64,000 nucleotides of DNA from Microscillaceae bacterium (GTDB lineage Bacteria; Bacteroidota; Bacteroidia; Cytophagales; Microscillaceae), in assembly GCA_025054775.1 (NCBI GenBank), contig JANWZA010000022.1, positions 1-64,000 of the forward strand, read 5' to 3'. Below the pieces are notes generated by a model. It was not told the origin of the DNA. It saw nothing but the letters and a program-made list of their open reading frames with translations, and searched no databases. Below, piece by piece: positions 34,492 to 44,604 of the stretch. The number at the start of each line of letters is the position of its first letter. Position 1 is the first letter of the stretch. The position numbers were made by a program, and so were the translations under genes.

Positions 34492-35382
34492 TTAGTTTTT
34501 TTTTACTTGAGCGGATACTAAAGTGGTGTCCATATCAGAAAAGTCTTTTTGCTCCTCAGTTTGGGCTTCCTCTACTTCTTCTTCATCTTCGGCGGTAAGC
34601 CACTCTATTAAAGTACGTCGTAATTCAAGATAAGATAATCCGCGTTTGATTTGTCCATTGTGAGCCAAAGAAACTAGCCCTGTCTCTTCAGAAACAACAA
34701 GGACTACAGCGTCTGTCTGTTCGGATAATCCGAGAGCAGACCTATGTCGCAATCCTAAATTAGGAGGTAAGTTCATATTTTCCGAAACGGGTAGTATACA
34801 ATTAGCGGCAATCAGTCTACCATTTCTATCTACGATGAGTGCACCATCGTGCAGGGGGCTGTTTTTGAAGAAAATAGTGTTAATCAAGCGTTTAGAGGGC
34901 AAAGCATCTAAGGCATCACCTGTATCGGCATAAAACTTTAAGTCTCTTCCTTTGGCGAAGGCAATCAACGCTCCCGTTTTAGTACTAGAGAGCATTTGTA
35001 CGGCTTCCATAAAAATATCAATAGGAATATTTACTTTGCTACGCCTAATGGCAAAGATTTTTTGCAAAATTTTTTGTAATGAAACAATTTCACCTTTGCC
35101 CAAAAGGAAAAGAAACTTTTTGATTTCCGCTTGAAAGATAACAATAATCGCTACTACACCTACATTGACAAACTGCCCTAAAACACTACTTAATAACTGC
35201 ATATTAAGGGCATCAAAAAGCCAATAAACTAACATTATGATTAGCCCACCTATTAAGATACGTATCGCTACGCTCCCCTTTATCAAATTGTAAAGAGCAT
35301 AGAATAGCAAAGCGGTAAAGAAGATGTCTATGGCATCTATCCAGCCGAATTGCAAAAAATCTATGTTCAAAAACAAGAGCAT
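34492..35382 (-). CDS. cdaA: Diadenylate cyclase CdaA
   Basis: CdaA makes the second messenger c-di-AMP from two ATP at the membrane, where it controls potassium and osmotic balance and wall homeostasis in known cases. The 296-residue protein has three N-terminal membrane helices (about 10-85) and a DAC/DisA_N domain with the catalytic signatures SPLHDGALIV and GLRHRSALG. A short acidic C-terminal tail follows the domain (about 262-296, EDEEEVEEAQTEEQ). The domain order is the CdaA one rather than the DisA one. It may form an operon with the exported-protein gene that follows. No CdaR or phosphodiesterase is in the window. Confidence 0.94.
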   Translation of the reverse strand: MLLFLNIDFLQFGWIDAIDIFFTALLFYALYNLIKGSVAIRILIGGLIIMLVYWLFDALNMQLLSSVLGQFVNVGVVAIIVIFQAEIKKFLFLLGKGEIVSLQKILQKIFAIRRSKVNIPIDIFMEAVQMLSSTKTGALIAFAKGRDLKFYADTGDALDALPSKRLINTIFFKNSPLHDGALIVDRNGRLIAANCILPVSENMNLPPNLGLRHRSALGLSEQTDAVVLVVSEETGLVSLAHNGQIKRGLSYLELRRTLIEWLTAEDEEEVEEAQTEEQKDFSDMDTTLVSAQVKKN

Positions 35383-35592
35383 AGGCTGAGTTTAGGTTGG
35401 GATTATTAAAAAATGAAATATTTAAGGTGTTTTGTCAGGGTAATCTTGTGTAATACGTGTTCAATGTTGTAAGGTTGCTTTTGATGATTTGATAAAAAAT
35501 ATCAATTATTTGTCAAGCCATTTACTCAAATAGTGGCAAATTGTTTGCCACAAGGCAAAAAAGCAAAATTTTTCTGTAATGTGATTAGCTTT

Positions 35593-38500
35593 TTATTCTA
35601 TTTCATCACTTAACTCTACAATTTGGGTGATAATGGTTTCTACTTCATTTACAGCTTTGCTTAAAAGTTCCCAATATTGGGGCATGTTGGGTTGGGTTGG
35701 TTCTTTACGCTCTTCATTCATTAGATACATTAAACCAATGATATTTGCAATGGGTCTGCGGAGGATATGCGAATGGAAAAAGGCTATTTTTTTTAGTATT
35801 TCATTTTGTTTTAAGATGCGCCCCTCGTTCTTTTTACGTTCTGTAATATCTGTTTGCACGGCTATGTAGCCTGTCAGTTGATTATTGCTGTCAAATATTG
35901 GTTGAATGTCTATGTCCAGCCAGTAAGGTTCGAGGTGTTTGCCCTTGTTCAAAATTTCAAAACGTACAGGTTCGGCTCGGGCTAATTTTTCATTCACTTT
36001 GGCAATCACTCTTTGGTCTGTACCTTCAAACTGAAACATTTTAGGTGTTTTGCCTATTACTTCTCCAAGAGTATAGCCACTGATTTTCTTAAAACTTTCA
36101 TTTACCCAAAGAATTTTCTTATTCTTATCAGTAATGATTACCATGTTAGAGGTACGTCTTGCTACAAGAGAGAGTTTGCGTAGATTTTCTTCCAAGTGTT
36201 TGCGTTCTGTAATGTTATTGCACACAAGTACAAAACTTTCAACAATACCCTCTGCGTTAAGAATAGGTTTCAAGATGTTCAAATAGGTTTTATTGCCAAA
36301 TTTGAGTTCGTATTTTACGGTTTGTTTAGTTAGAACTCTAGGGATAGCCTGTTCTATTTTTTCAGCTAATTCTGCAGGTAGTATTTCAAAAATAGTTTTA
36401 CCGATTAAATATTTAGGATCGGAACTCTCTTTCTGGTACTCTTCACCTCCTGTATAAAGAAAAGTAAGGGTTTGTACATCAACCAAACTAATAGTCCCTT
36501 GTGGGTAATTACTTGCAATAATGTCTAAACGTTGTTTAGCAGTAAGTATTTCTTGTTCGTTATTTTTTCTTTCTGTAATATCTTGTAACGTTCCTGACAT
36601 AAAAAGTGGTTGTTGGTCTTCTGTCCAAGTATGTACTTTACCTTGGCTAACTACCCAAACCCAAGTTCCGTTTTTGTGTCGCATGCGCATCTCACATACA
36701 AAGTAGGGGTTCTGATTTCTAAAATGCTCTCTAAGGGCGTTATTCATAACCTTTAGGTCTTCAGAATGGCAAAGGATTTGCCAAGTGTGTATAGAAACAG
36801 GTTCTAGCTCTTTAAGTGTATAGCCGAGCATTTCAGCCCATCGTTCGTTCAGAATAAGTTCTCCTGTAGGTATATTCCATTCCCATGTTCCCACATTTGT
36901 ACCTTTAAGAATATCTTTAAGCCTACGTCGTTCAATTTGCAGCTCTATTTCAGTTTGTCTACTTTGGGTAATATCGTGAAAAGTAGCAAATACGGCATAG
37001 GGTATTTTGGTATCTGGATGATAGAGGAGTTGTGAATTCACAGAAACCCAGACAAGTTTGCCATTGGGTCTGTAAATACCAAGAATAAAATTAGAAATAG
37101 GTTTTCCTGTACGTAGAGTAACCATTGAAGGAGTGTCTTGAATTGATAATGGCTTTCCATGCTCATCTATTACTTTCCATAGAGGGCTATCTGCCGTTTG
37201 CCCAATAATTTGGTCGTGGGTCAATCCTAAAATCTCTTCGGCTCTATGGTTGCAGGAGATAATTTTACCTGTGAGGTCTTGGACTAAAATGCTCTCTTGC
37301 ATAGTTTCAAGGAGAAGGCGGTTGCGTGTTTCACTAATTTTAGTTTCCTCTTCGGCTCGTTTGCGGGGGGTAATATCTTGATGTATGCCCATGATTTTAA
37401 GGGCTTTTCCTCTGGCATCTCGTTCCACCACTTTGCCAGCGATGTTAATCCACTTCCATTGCCCATAGGCAGTTCGCTTCCGATGCTCTACTTCGTAGTA
37501 TGTAGCCCTGTCTTCAATAACCTCTTGGAGTGCTTGGAGTAGTTTCGGCTTATCCTCTGGGTGGATGAGTTCTTGCCATTGGTTAAAATGCATTTCCTTC
37601 ACTTTTTCCCACTCAAATTCTAAAATTTCAGCCCACCGTTGGCTAAATTTGATGAGATTAGTTTGCAAATCCCACTCCCATGTGCCTAACCTTCCGCCCC
37701 AAATTATAAGTTCTAAACGATTGCGCTCCTCCTCTAAAGCCTTCAAAGTAAGTTTGTAAGGAGTAACATCTACCCCTACGCATTGTATTTCTTGGACATT
37801 ACCTTGCTTATCTTTGATAGTAACAAACTCCCAAAGCGTGTAAAAGAAGCCTCCCTTGGGGTTAGGCTTGCGAAGTTCTACGGATATGACTGTATTCGGA
37901 TTTTGAAGCAATTGAAGTACAGTTGCCTGACAAAGGGGTATGTCTTCAGGGTGAATAGTCGGAATATAGGATTTGCCAAGCAATTGATTGTAATCAAATC
38001 CAAATTTTTTACAAAAGGCCTGATTCGCATAGGTATATCGCCCTTCTAAATCAGTACGTATCAGGTAGCTTGTATTAGATTGTAGCAAGGAATTGAGCAT
38101 TTCATTACGTTCATAGATAACTTGCTCTTTTTGATAAAGTTCAGTACGGTCAAAGATATTAAGAATGATAAATTGCAATTGCTTTAATTTGGAGTAAATA
38201 GGCTTCAAAATCATTTCATAGTAATAAATATCTTTTTGGTGTTTAATTTCAAATACCCGTGTATAAGAATCCATATTATATGTTGCCATATCGATTAGGA
38301 TACTCGCCAACTCTGCATAGACAAAGGCAGGCAGTAGCGTCTCTACATGTGGGTTGATTTTCTGGGGGGGAGCCTGAATACCTATTCTTTTCAAAAGCTG
38401 ATAAGTTTGAGTATTGATTAAGCTAATGCGTTGGTGAGCATCTAAAAGTAGGCAGCCATGCGTTAGATTTTCAAACAAGGTAGTAAACAGGTGATTGGTT

Positions 38501-40653
38501 TCTTTTAATTGTTGTTCCTTGGTGCGGAGTTCTCTGTTTAGTAGCTGTAATTCAGCATAAGCTGTTTGTAATTCTTCATTAGTAGATTGCAACTCCTCGT
38601 TACTAGTTTCTAACTCTTCGTTAGCGGTTTGTAGCTCCTCGTTAAGCGATTGCAACTCCTCGTTGAGGGATTGTAGTTCTGCACTATGATTTTCTATTTC
38701 TTCTATATAGTTCTGTAAATATTCTTTGGTGAGTTGTAGTTCCTGTTCTAATTCTACAATGTGTACACTTTCTTGTTTAGGAGCCGTGTTTAAAGGGCTT
38801 TTTTTTAATTCAAATTGTTCTAATATAATCAGATATAACTCATCGGTCTGCTCACTTGTATTGATCGGTCCACATTTAACTTGTAATACAACCTTCTTTC
38901 CAGATAAATTAAAAGTTTTGAGTAAAGAGGCAGTAGGTTGCTTGGTTTTGATAGTTTTCAAGAGGGTGTTTTTTATAAAAAGTGCTATTTCGCGGTTGAA
39001 TAATTTACTTAGTTGTAAACTAACCACTCCTGACTGAATTTGCACTAAATCATTCCAATTACCGTGTATTTCTATCACTTCTCCATTCGGATTAACCACT
39101 AAATAAGGCTTTTGTAAAATATTCATGAAAGCCTCTTGAATGCGGGTTTGAAGGGAAGGAACAGCTACTTGCTGTATGGGGGATGTGTGGATATTTATCT
39201 TCTTAAAATTATGCAAAAGTAGTTGCTCAACAGCAGGTTTTACGAGTGAGCGCTTCTTAAACAATTTATATTTTGCCTTTAATTTTTCAAACAAGTACTC
39301 TACATAGTGTGTACCTTCCGACTTGCCTAAGAAAAGTATGCCGCGGGGTTGTAAAGCATAATGAAAAATGGAGAGTATTTTATACTGCATTTCCGCATTG
39401 AGATAAATAAGCAAATTACGGCAGCTGAGTAAATCTATTCTCAGAAAGGGAGCATCTTGTGTAATGTCATGTTTAGAAAAAAATATTTTACTACGTAGTT
39501 CTTTATTTATTATATAACCGTGCTCTTGTAGAAGGCAATACTTTTGTAAAAGTTCGGGGGGAACATGTTGCATTTGGCTAAATTTATACTCTCCTTTGCG
39601 CGCTAATTGCAAGACTTTTTCATTAATATCAGTAGCAAGTACCTGCAAAACACACTCATGCTTTTGATGCTTGTCTAGAAGATTTTGCACAAGCATAGCT
39701 ATGCTGTAAGCTTCCTCTCCTGTAGAGCAGCCTGCTACCCAAACTCGGAAGGTCTTTTGCTCAAAATTATGAGTTATTAGCTCTTCAACTACCTCAGCAA
39801 GGGCTTCAAAAGCCTCCCTGTCTCTGAAAAACTCTGTAACATTGATAAGGAAATTTTGATATAATTTATCTAGTTCATTGGAGTTAGTAAGGGCATAGTC
39901 TACGTAGTCTACCCAATGGGTATATTTTAGCTGTTCGGCGGCTTTTTGTAGTTTTCGCATTAAGATTTGGCTCTTGTAGAGATTAAAATTAATACCATAG
40001 GTTTTTTGTAACAAATCTAACAATTTTTTGAGCCTTATATAGGCTTCTACCGACAGCGAAGCCTCTTGCGAAAGAAGAGTATTATTTTGTAAGTCAGCTA
40101 ATTTATGAGCTATCGACTTAGGGGGAAGTATAAAATCTACCGCAGTAGTCTGTAATACGCTCAAAGGCATACCACTATATTTAGCACTTTCAGGAGATTG
40201 CACCATCACCACACCTCCTTTTTGCTTAATGGCATATGCTCCACGTGCGCCGTCTGAGCCCGTTCCTGACAGAACAATACCCACTGCATATTTAGCATAA
40301 TGTTGAGCAATAGACTCAAAGAGCATATCTACCGAAGGCTGTGGCATTTGCCGAAAAGATGCCTTAGCTAATTTTATACTTCCATTTTCTATCCAAATAT
40401 CCGAGTCAGGAGGGGTAACATATACTTTACCTGCTTCCAAAGCCATATTTCTTTGAGCTTCTACCACTTCTAACAAGGATACCCTAGAAAGAATTTTTGC
40501 CAACATACTCTTATGCTTCGGACTAAGGTGCTGAGCTACCACAAAGCAAAAGTTCGCACTCAGTTCCCTAGGAACATGCGGCAACAACTCCAAAAGTGCC
40601 TCTAAGCCACCTGCCGAAGCACCTATACCCACAACGTAAAGCGTTTCTTTCAT
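35593..40653 (-). CDS. CheB-CheR-multi-PAS sensory protein ending in a histidine-phosphoacceptor-like domain
   Basis: This 1686-residue protein fuses a CheB methylesterase (about 1-185; catalytic serine in GIGASAGGLEALLE and aspartate in LSGTGSDGARGA), a CheR methyltransferase (about 200-470; VAGCSTGEEAYSIAM), a long heptad coiled coil (about 640-720, repeated SLNEELQ/TANEELE) and about seven PAS/PAC modules (TWEWDL, VTPYK, DITERK). The end is a DHp-like helix pair: FFHSHILRRPIANIIGL carries the histidine. It stops after ELSDEIE with no HATPase_c domain. It therefore cannot phosphorylate itself in the usual way and must work with a separate kinase, or sense and methylate only. It is a single-gene unit with no chemotaxis neighbours. 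Confidence 0.9.
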   Translation of the reverse strand: MKETLYVVGIGASAGGLEALLELLPHVPRELSANFCFVVAQHLSPKHKSMLAKILSRVSLLEVVEAQRNMALEAGKVYVTPPDSDIWIENGSIKLAKASFRQMPQPSVDMLFESIAQHYAKYAVGIVLSGTGSDGARGAYAIKQKGGVVMVQSPESAKYSGMPLSVLQTTAVDFILPPKSIAHKLADLQNNTLLSQEASLSVEAYIRLKKLLDLLQKTYGINFNLYKSQILMRKLQKAAEQLKYTHWVDYVDYALTNSNELDKLYQNFLINVTEFFRDREAFEALAEVVEELITHNFEQKTFRVWVAGCSTGEEAYSIAMLVQNLLDKHQKHECVLQVLATDINEKVLQLARKGEYKFSQMQHVPPELLQKYCLLQEHGYIINKELRSKIFFSKHDITQDAPFLRIDLLSCRNLLIYLNAEMQYKILSIFHYALQPRGILFLGKSEGTHYVEYLFEKLKAKYKLFKKRSLVKPAVEQLLLHNFKKINIHTSPIQQVAVPSLQTRIQEAFMNILQKPYLVVNPNGEVIEIHGNWNDLVQIQSGVVSLQLSKLFNREIALFIKNTLLKTIKTKQPTASLLKTFNLSGKKVVLQVKCGPINTSEQTDELYLIILEQFELKKSPLNTAPKQESVHIVELEQELQLTKEYLQNYIEEIENHSAELQSLNEELQSLNEELQTANEELETSNEELQSTNEELQTAYAELQLLNRELRTKEQQLKETNHLFTTLFENLTHGCLLLDAHQRISLINTQTYQLLKRIGIQAPPQKINPHVETLLPAFVYAELASILIDMATYNMDSYTRVFEIKHQKDIYYYEMILKPIYSKLKQLQFIILNIFDRTELYQKEQVIYERNEMLNSLLQSNTSYLIRTDLEGRYTYANQAFCKKFGFDYNQLLGKSYIPTIHPEDIPLCQATVLQLLQNPNTVISVELRKPNPKGGFFYTLWEFVTIKDKQGNVQEIQCVGVDVTPYKLTLKALEEERNRLELIIWGGRLGTWEWDLQTNLIKFSQRWAEILEFEWEKVKEMHFNQWQELIHPEDKPKLLQALQEVIEDRATYYEVEHRKRTAYGQWKWINIAGKVVERDARGKALKIMGIHQDITPRKRAEEETKISETRNRLLLETMQESILVQDLTGKIISCNHRAEEILGLTHDQIIGQTADSPLWKVIDEHGKPLSIQDTPSMVTLRTGKPISNFILGIYRPNGKLVWVSVNSQLLYHPDTKIPYAVFATFHDITQSRQTEIELQIERRRLKDILKGTNVGTWEWNIPTGELILNERWAEMLGYTLKELEPVSIHTWQILCHSEDLKVMNNALREHFRNQNPYFVCEMRMRHKNGTWVWVVSQGKVHTWTEDQQPLFMSGTLQDITERKNNEQEILTAKQRLDIIASNYPQGTISLVDVQTLTFLYTGGEEYQKESSDPKYLIGKTIFEILPAELAEKIEQAIPRVLTKQTVKYELKFGNKTYLNILKPILNAEGIVESFVLVCNNITERKHLEENLRKLSLVARRTSNMVIITDKNKKILWVNESFKKISGYTLGEVIGKTPKMFQFEGTDQRVIAKVNEKLARAEPVRFEILNKGKHLEPYWLDIDIQPIFDSNNQLTGYIAVQTDITERKKNEGRILKQNEILKKIAFFHSHILRRPIANIIGLMYLMNEERKEPTQPNMPQYWELLSKAVNEVETIITQIVELSDEIE

Positions 40654-41230
40654 TTAATGACAGTATAAAATCAAATCTGGTAAAATTTAAGTAATAAATC
40701 TTATTTCCTTGTCTTTACTTATGTGGCAGGAAACATATGACTTCCCCTACAAGAAGGCAGTTAAACGAGGTAAGATTTGTAGGGGCATAACTATTAACGA
40801 AATGTATGTAAATAAGTTTTAACTACTAAAATTTGCAAGATAAAAAAAACTTGTAATTGTAACTAATTGATTTTCAAAGTTTTTTTCGTAAAGTTCTCTC
40901 TTTTCTTGAACTCTTTTATTACTTGGTAATTCGCTTGTATCAACAGGGAAATTCTTGGGTAGGATTAGGAAATAAATAGGAAATAAAAAAATAAGTGAAG
41001 GATAGTTCAATTTAGAAAAGAAATACGAAATATTTTACATTTTTTTCTTACATACCTACAAACAACCAATAGTAACCTGAATAATTAAAAAAAATGCTTT
41101 TTACCAAAAAAAAATACTTATTTTTATGCTAATTTATACAAAAAAATACACAATTCATGGAAAATTACTATTTTAGTTAGTTTTGTTTATTTTTTCCTAA
41201 TTTTGTGTTTCAAAAATAATATTATTCACA
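40654..41230. other. 577-bp divergent intergenic region with crossing inverted repeats
   Basis: AAATCTTA (40696-40703) pairs with TAAGATTT (40771-40778), and CCCCTACAA (40744-40752) pairs with TTGTAGGGG (40777-40785). The pairs interleave as in a pseudoknot. The mutS2 -7 box is near the right end. A 63-codon minus-strand frame at 40819-41010 looks spurious. Confidence 0.45.
41198..41205 (+). promoter_or_regulatory. mutS2 -7 box
   Basis: TAATTTTG matches TAnnTTTG and predicts a start near 41212, about 19 bases before the ATG. Confidence 0.45.
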
Positions 41231-43648
41231 ATGCTCTATCCACACAACTTAGAACAAAAATTAGGTTTTGACAAAATTCGTGAACTACTAAAACAACTAT
41301 GTGTCAGCCCTTTGGGCATAGCTTTCGTAGAAAAAATTAAATTTTCTACTAATTTCGAATACATACAAAAACTCACCCAACAAACCTACGAATTTAAACA
41401 AATCCTACTACTCGGTGAGCAATTTCCTGAGCAAAATTACCTTGATGTAAGTGCTGCTTTGCAAACGGCTCAAATAGAAGGTAGCTGCCTGAGCGAAAAG
41501 ACTTTTTTTGACTTGTTACTTTCACTTAAAACTATTACCGAATGTTTACAATTTTTTACTAAAAAACGCACAGAAGAATACCCACTTTTAAGTGAATTAG
41601 CCCAAAATATTATAGTAGAAAAACAGATTATCCCTCAAATTCAAAGTGTCATAGATGAACATGGCAGAGTACGTGATACAGCTTCACCAGAATTAGCTAA
41701 AATCCGAAAAGCAATTGTAGAGCAACAGCAACACCTTCGCAAAAAGTTAGATAGCTTGCTTCGTACTGCCAAGCAAGAAGGGCTAACAAAAGAAGACGCT
41801 TCGCTTACCATTCGTGAGGGACGCATGGTAATACCCCTTGCCGCAGAAGCCAAACGTAAAATGAAAGGCTTTATTCACGATGAATCTGCCACAGGGCAAA
41901 CTGTTTACCTTGAACCTACCGAAGTTTTTGAACTTAATAACGAAATCCGTAACCTGCAATACCGCGAACAGTGGGAAGTGGTGCGTATTCTAACTGACCT
42001 CACCGCTTTTATTCGCCCTTACCTACCTAATTTGCAAAAAGCCTATCATTTTTTAGGAATGATGGATTTTATTCGTGCCAAAGCACGGTTAGCCTTAAAA
42101 ATAGAAGCTCACCAACCGCTTTTTGTCAAAAAAAGTATGCTCAAATGGTTCAACGCCAAGCACCCACTTCTGTACCTAAACCACCAAGCACAAGGCAAGC
42201 CAACTATACCACTTAATATAGAACTCTCTGAAAATCAACGCATTCTTATTATTTCTGGACCTAATGCAGGTGGCAAATCAGTAGCACTCAAAACAGTGGG
42301 CCTATTGCAATATATGTACCAATGCGGATTACTAATTCCTGTTAGCCCTGACTCTACAGTGGGGATTTTTCAAGCTATTTTTGTAGATATTGGCGACGAG
42401 CAATCCATAGAAAATGACCTAAGTACCTACAGTTCGCACCTCAAAAATATGAAGTATTTTCTACAATTTGCTAATGCTAAAACCCTCTTTTTGATTGACG
42501 AGTTCGGCACAGGCACAGAACCCGCCATGGGTGGGGCTATGGCAGAGGCAATTTTAGAGCAACTTTACCAACAAAAAGCTATGGGAATTATTACTACCCA
42601 TTACACAAACCTTAAACATTTTGCCAACTCCAAACCTGAAATTGCCAACGCCGCCATGCGATATGATGTGCAAAATTTAGAGCCACTTTATCAATTAGAA
42701 ATCGGTAAACCAGGAAGTTCGTTTGCCTTCGAAATCGCCAAAAAAATGGGTATTTCAGAACAAATTATCCAAAAGGCAAGACAAAAAGTAGGCACTAAAC
42801 AAGCCGATTTTGACCAACTTCTCGCCCAAGTAGAGGCAGAGAAAAAATATTTCCAAGAGCAAAATGCTTTTTTGCAAAAGAAAGAGAAAATACTTACCCA
42901 AACCATAGAACAATATGAAAAATTGAAAAACCTCTTAGAAACAGAACGCAAAAAAATCTTGAACCAAGCCAAACAAGAGGCAAAACAACTTGTGCAAGAG
43001 GCAAACCGCAAAATTGAACATACTATCCGCCAAATTAGAGAGCAACAAGCTGAAAAAGAAACTACTAAACAACTCCGTGCTGAACTTGCCGAATTTGCCC
43101 GAACCGAACTTCAACCCGAAGAGATTAGCCCCGAAGCCACACTTTTCAACCAAAACCCCGAAGCTGAACTAATCAATGTGCTAGAAGGCAAAATTGAAGT
43201 CGGTGATATAGTACGTATCAAAGGGCAGTCCGCTATGGCTGAGGTAGTAAATATTCGCAATGACGAGGCTGAAATTTTGATGGGTGAACTGAAATCTTTT
43301 GTCAAAATCAGTCGTTTGGAGAAACTTAACTGCAAACAAATTCGCCAACAGACGCAAAACCTCAAAAGTAGCTATGCCTTTGATATGAGCGAAAAAACCG
43401 CTAATTTTACTGCCCAACTGGATGTACGTGGTATGCGTGCCGAGCAAGCTATTCAAGAAACGGAAAACTTTATTGATACGGCTATCTATTTGGGCAGGCA
43501 AGAACTACGCATTATTCACGGCAAAGGCGATGGCATTTTGAGAACTGCTATTCGCCAACATCTCAAAAAATACAAGCAAATCAAACAAATAGAAGACGAC
43601 CACGCCGACAGAGGCGGCGCAGGCGTTTCAGTGCTTACGCTTGCCTGA
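41231..43648 (+). CDS. mutS2: Endonuclease MutS2 with Smr domain
   Basis: MutS2 is a MutS-like ATPase that does not take part in mismatch repair. It acts on branched DNA to suppress recombination and, in some bacteria, on collided ribosomes. The 805-residue protein has the MutS core and clamp helices, then Walker A GPNAGGKS in ISGPNAGGKSVALKTVG and Walker B LFLIDEFGTGTEP. A long basic coiled coil follows (about 510-640), and a C-terminal Smr nuclease domain (LDVRGMRAEQA, IIHGKGDGILR, about 725-805). Mismatch-recognition domain I is absent, as expected for MutS2. It is a single-gene unit, convergent with birA. Confidence 0.95.
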   Translation: MLYPHNLEQKLGFDKIRELLKQLCVSPLGIAFVEKIKFSTNFEYIQKLTQQTYEFKQILLLGEQFPEQNYLDVSAALQTAQIEGSCLSEKTFFDLLLSLKTITECLQFFTKKRTEEYPLLSELAQNIIVEKQIIPQIQSVIDEHGRVRDTASPELAKIRKAIVEQQQHLRKKLDSLLRTAKQEGLTKEDASLTIREGRMVIPLAAEAKRKMKGFIHDESATGQTVYLEPTEVFELNNEIRNLQYREQWEVVRILTDLTAFIRPYLPNLQKAYHFLGMMDFIRAKARLALKIEAHQPLFVKKSMLKWFNAKHPLLYLNHQAQGKPTIPLNIELSENQRILIISGPNAGGKSVALKTVGLLQYMYQCGLLIPVSPDSTVGIFQAIFVDIGDEQSIENDLSTYSSHLKNMKYFLQFANAKTLFLIDEFGTGTEPAMGGAMAEAILEQLYQQKAMGIITTHYTNLKHFANSKPEIANAAMRYDVQNLEPLYQLEIGKPGSSFAFEIAKKMGISEQIIQKARQKVGTKQADFDQLLAQVEAEKKYFQEQNAFLQKKEKILTQTIEQYEKLKNLLETERKKILNQAKQEAKQLVQEANRKIEHTIRQIREQQAEKETTKQLRAELAEFARTELQPEEISPEATLFNQNPEAELINVLEGKIEVGDIVRIKGQSAMAEVVNIRNDEAEILMGELKSFVKISRLEKLNCKQIRQQTQNLKSSYAFDMSEKTANFTAQLDVRGMRAEQAIQETENFIDTAIYLGRQELRIIHGKGDGILRTAIRQHLKKYKQIKQIEDDHADRGGAGVSVLTLA

Positions 43649-43680
43649 GAAAAGGTGAAGTATTACCCTGTGACTGAAAA

Positions 43681-43707
43681 AGTAAAATTTTATTAAAAGA
43701 TTTTACT
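43681..43707 (-). terminator. Hairpin between convergent mutS2 and birA
   Basis: AGTAAAAT (43681-43688) and ATTTTACT (43700-43707) form a perfect 8-bp stem. Read on the minus strand the stem is followed by five T, so it best serves birA. Confidence 0.55.
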
Positions 43708-43724
43708 AAAAACAAGAAATTTCA

Positions 43725-44489
43725 CTACAAAAAAACGATTTCTTTCAAGTCAAAAGGTACAAAACTCTGCCCCACTTGCACTATAATTTTACCTGACTCT
43801 GCTACATCTTGAATAATGCCCTCAAAATAAATATCTTGTTTCTTGTCGTAGTAATATGCAGTTTGTTGGTACAAATATAAAGATTTTAAGTAATTTTCTT
43901 TAATTTTTTCGTATTTTTCTGCTTTCAGAAGTAAGTAATTTTTTTCAATATGTTGAAAAAGAATAGGCAACAAATCAGCTAAAATATATGATTTTTGCGT
44001 AATATTTCGCAAAGAAGTAGCTTTTTGGACTTCAAAATGTTGTTGGTTAATATTTAGCCCTATACCTACAATGCTATGCTCAATGGTTTGCTTGCGAATG
44101 GTATTTTCAATTAAAATCCCTGCTATTTTTTGTTTTTTTTCTTGGTGCAAAATATCATTTGACCACTTAATAGCCCAAGAATGCTCAGGGGCAACGGCTT
44201 GCAAAAAATCGTAAATACCCAAAGCTACACACATATTCAAAAAAAACTGCTTTTGGATAGGCAAAAAGATAGGTTTGAGCAAAAGCGAAAAAGTAAGGTT
44301 TTGGTAGGGTTCTGCCTCCCAAACATTGCCTTTTTGCCCGCGTCCTGCGGTTTGCATATCCGTAATTACTACTGTTCCCTCGTACAAAGTAGGGTTTTGT
44401 TGCACAAGTTCAGCCAAATGGCTATTAGTAGAAGGGCAAATCGGCAAATGCAAATACGGTTGCCCAACAAAAAGCGTAGGAAAAGTCAA
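43725..44489 (-). CDS. birA: Biotin-[acetyl-CoA-carboxylase] ligase
   Basis: BirA activates biotin as the adenylate and attaches it to carboxylase carrier protein. The 254-residue protein is the short form without an N-terminal DNA-binding domain, so it is not a repressor. Motifs are CPSTNSHL, TAGRGQKGNVW (biotinyl-AMP loop), AIKWSNDIL, KIAGILIEN and VGIGLNIN. No in-frame ATG precedes the conserved domain; the TTG at 44489 is the plausible start. The C-terminal SH3-like cap ends FVPFDLKEIVFL. Confidence 0.93.
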   Translation of the reverse strand: MTFPTLFVGQPYLHLPICPSTNSHLAELVQQNPTLYEGTVVITDMQTAGRGQKGNVWEAEPYQNLTFSLLLKPIFLPIQKQFFLNMCVALGIYDFLQAVAPEHSWAIKWSNDILHQEKKQKIAGILIENTIRKQTIEHSIVGIGLNINQQHFEVQKATSLRNITQKSYILADLLPILFQHIEKNYLLLKAEKYEKIKENYLKSLYLYQQTAYYYDKKQDIYFEGIIQDVAESGKIIVQVGQSFVPFDLKEIVFL

Positions 44490-44536
44490 GACAAATAGTA
44501 AAAATTTGGAGTGAAATCAACTCACAAACATAAAAA

Positions 44537-44567
44537 AACTTTCCAAGTCTCCAAAACTCAGAAAGTT
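44537..44567 (-). terminator. Terminator of the cysteine-motif lipoprotein gene
   Basis: AACTTTC (44537-44543) and GAAAGTT (44561-44567) form the stem, followed on the minus strand by a run of seven T. The TTTCCAAG core relates it to the hairpins at 14829 and 45767. Confidence 0.65.
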
Positions 44568-44604
44568 CTTAAAAAATTTACACAAACTTATTGCTTTTTC
44601 TTAC

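Noticed and set aside
40819-41010. Minus-strand frame of 63 codons in the region upstream of mutS2
   Set aside because: No promoter box, no ribosome-binding context and no recognisable domain; composition looks like translated AT-rich intergenic DNA.
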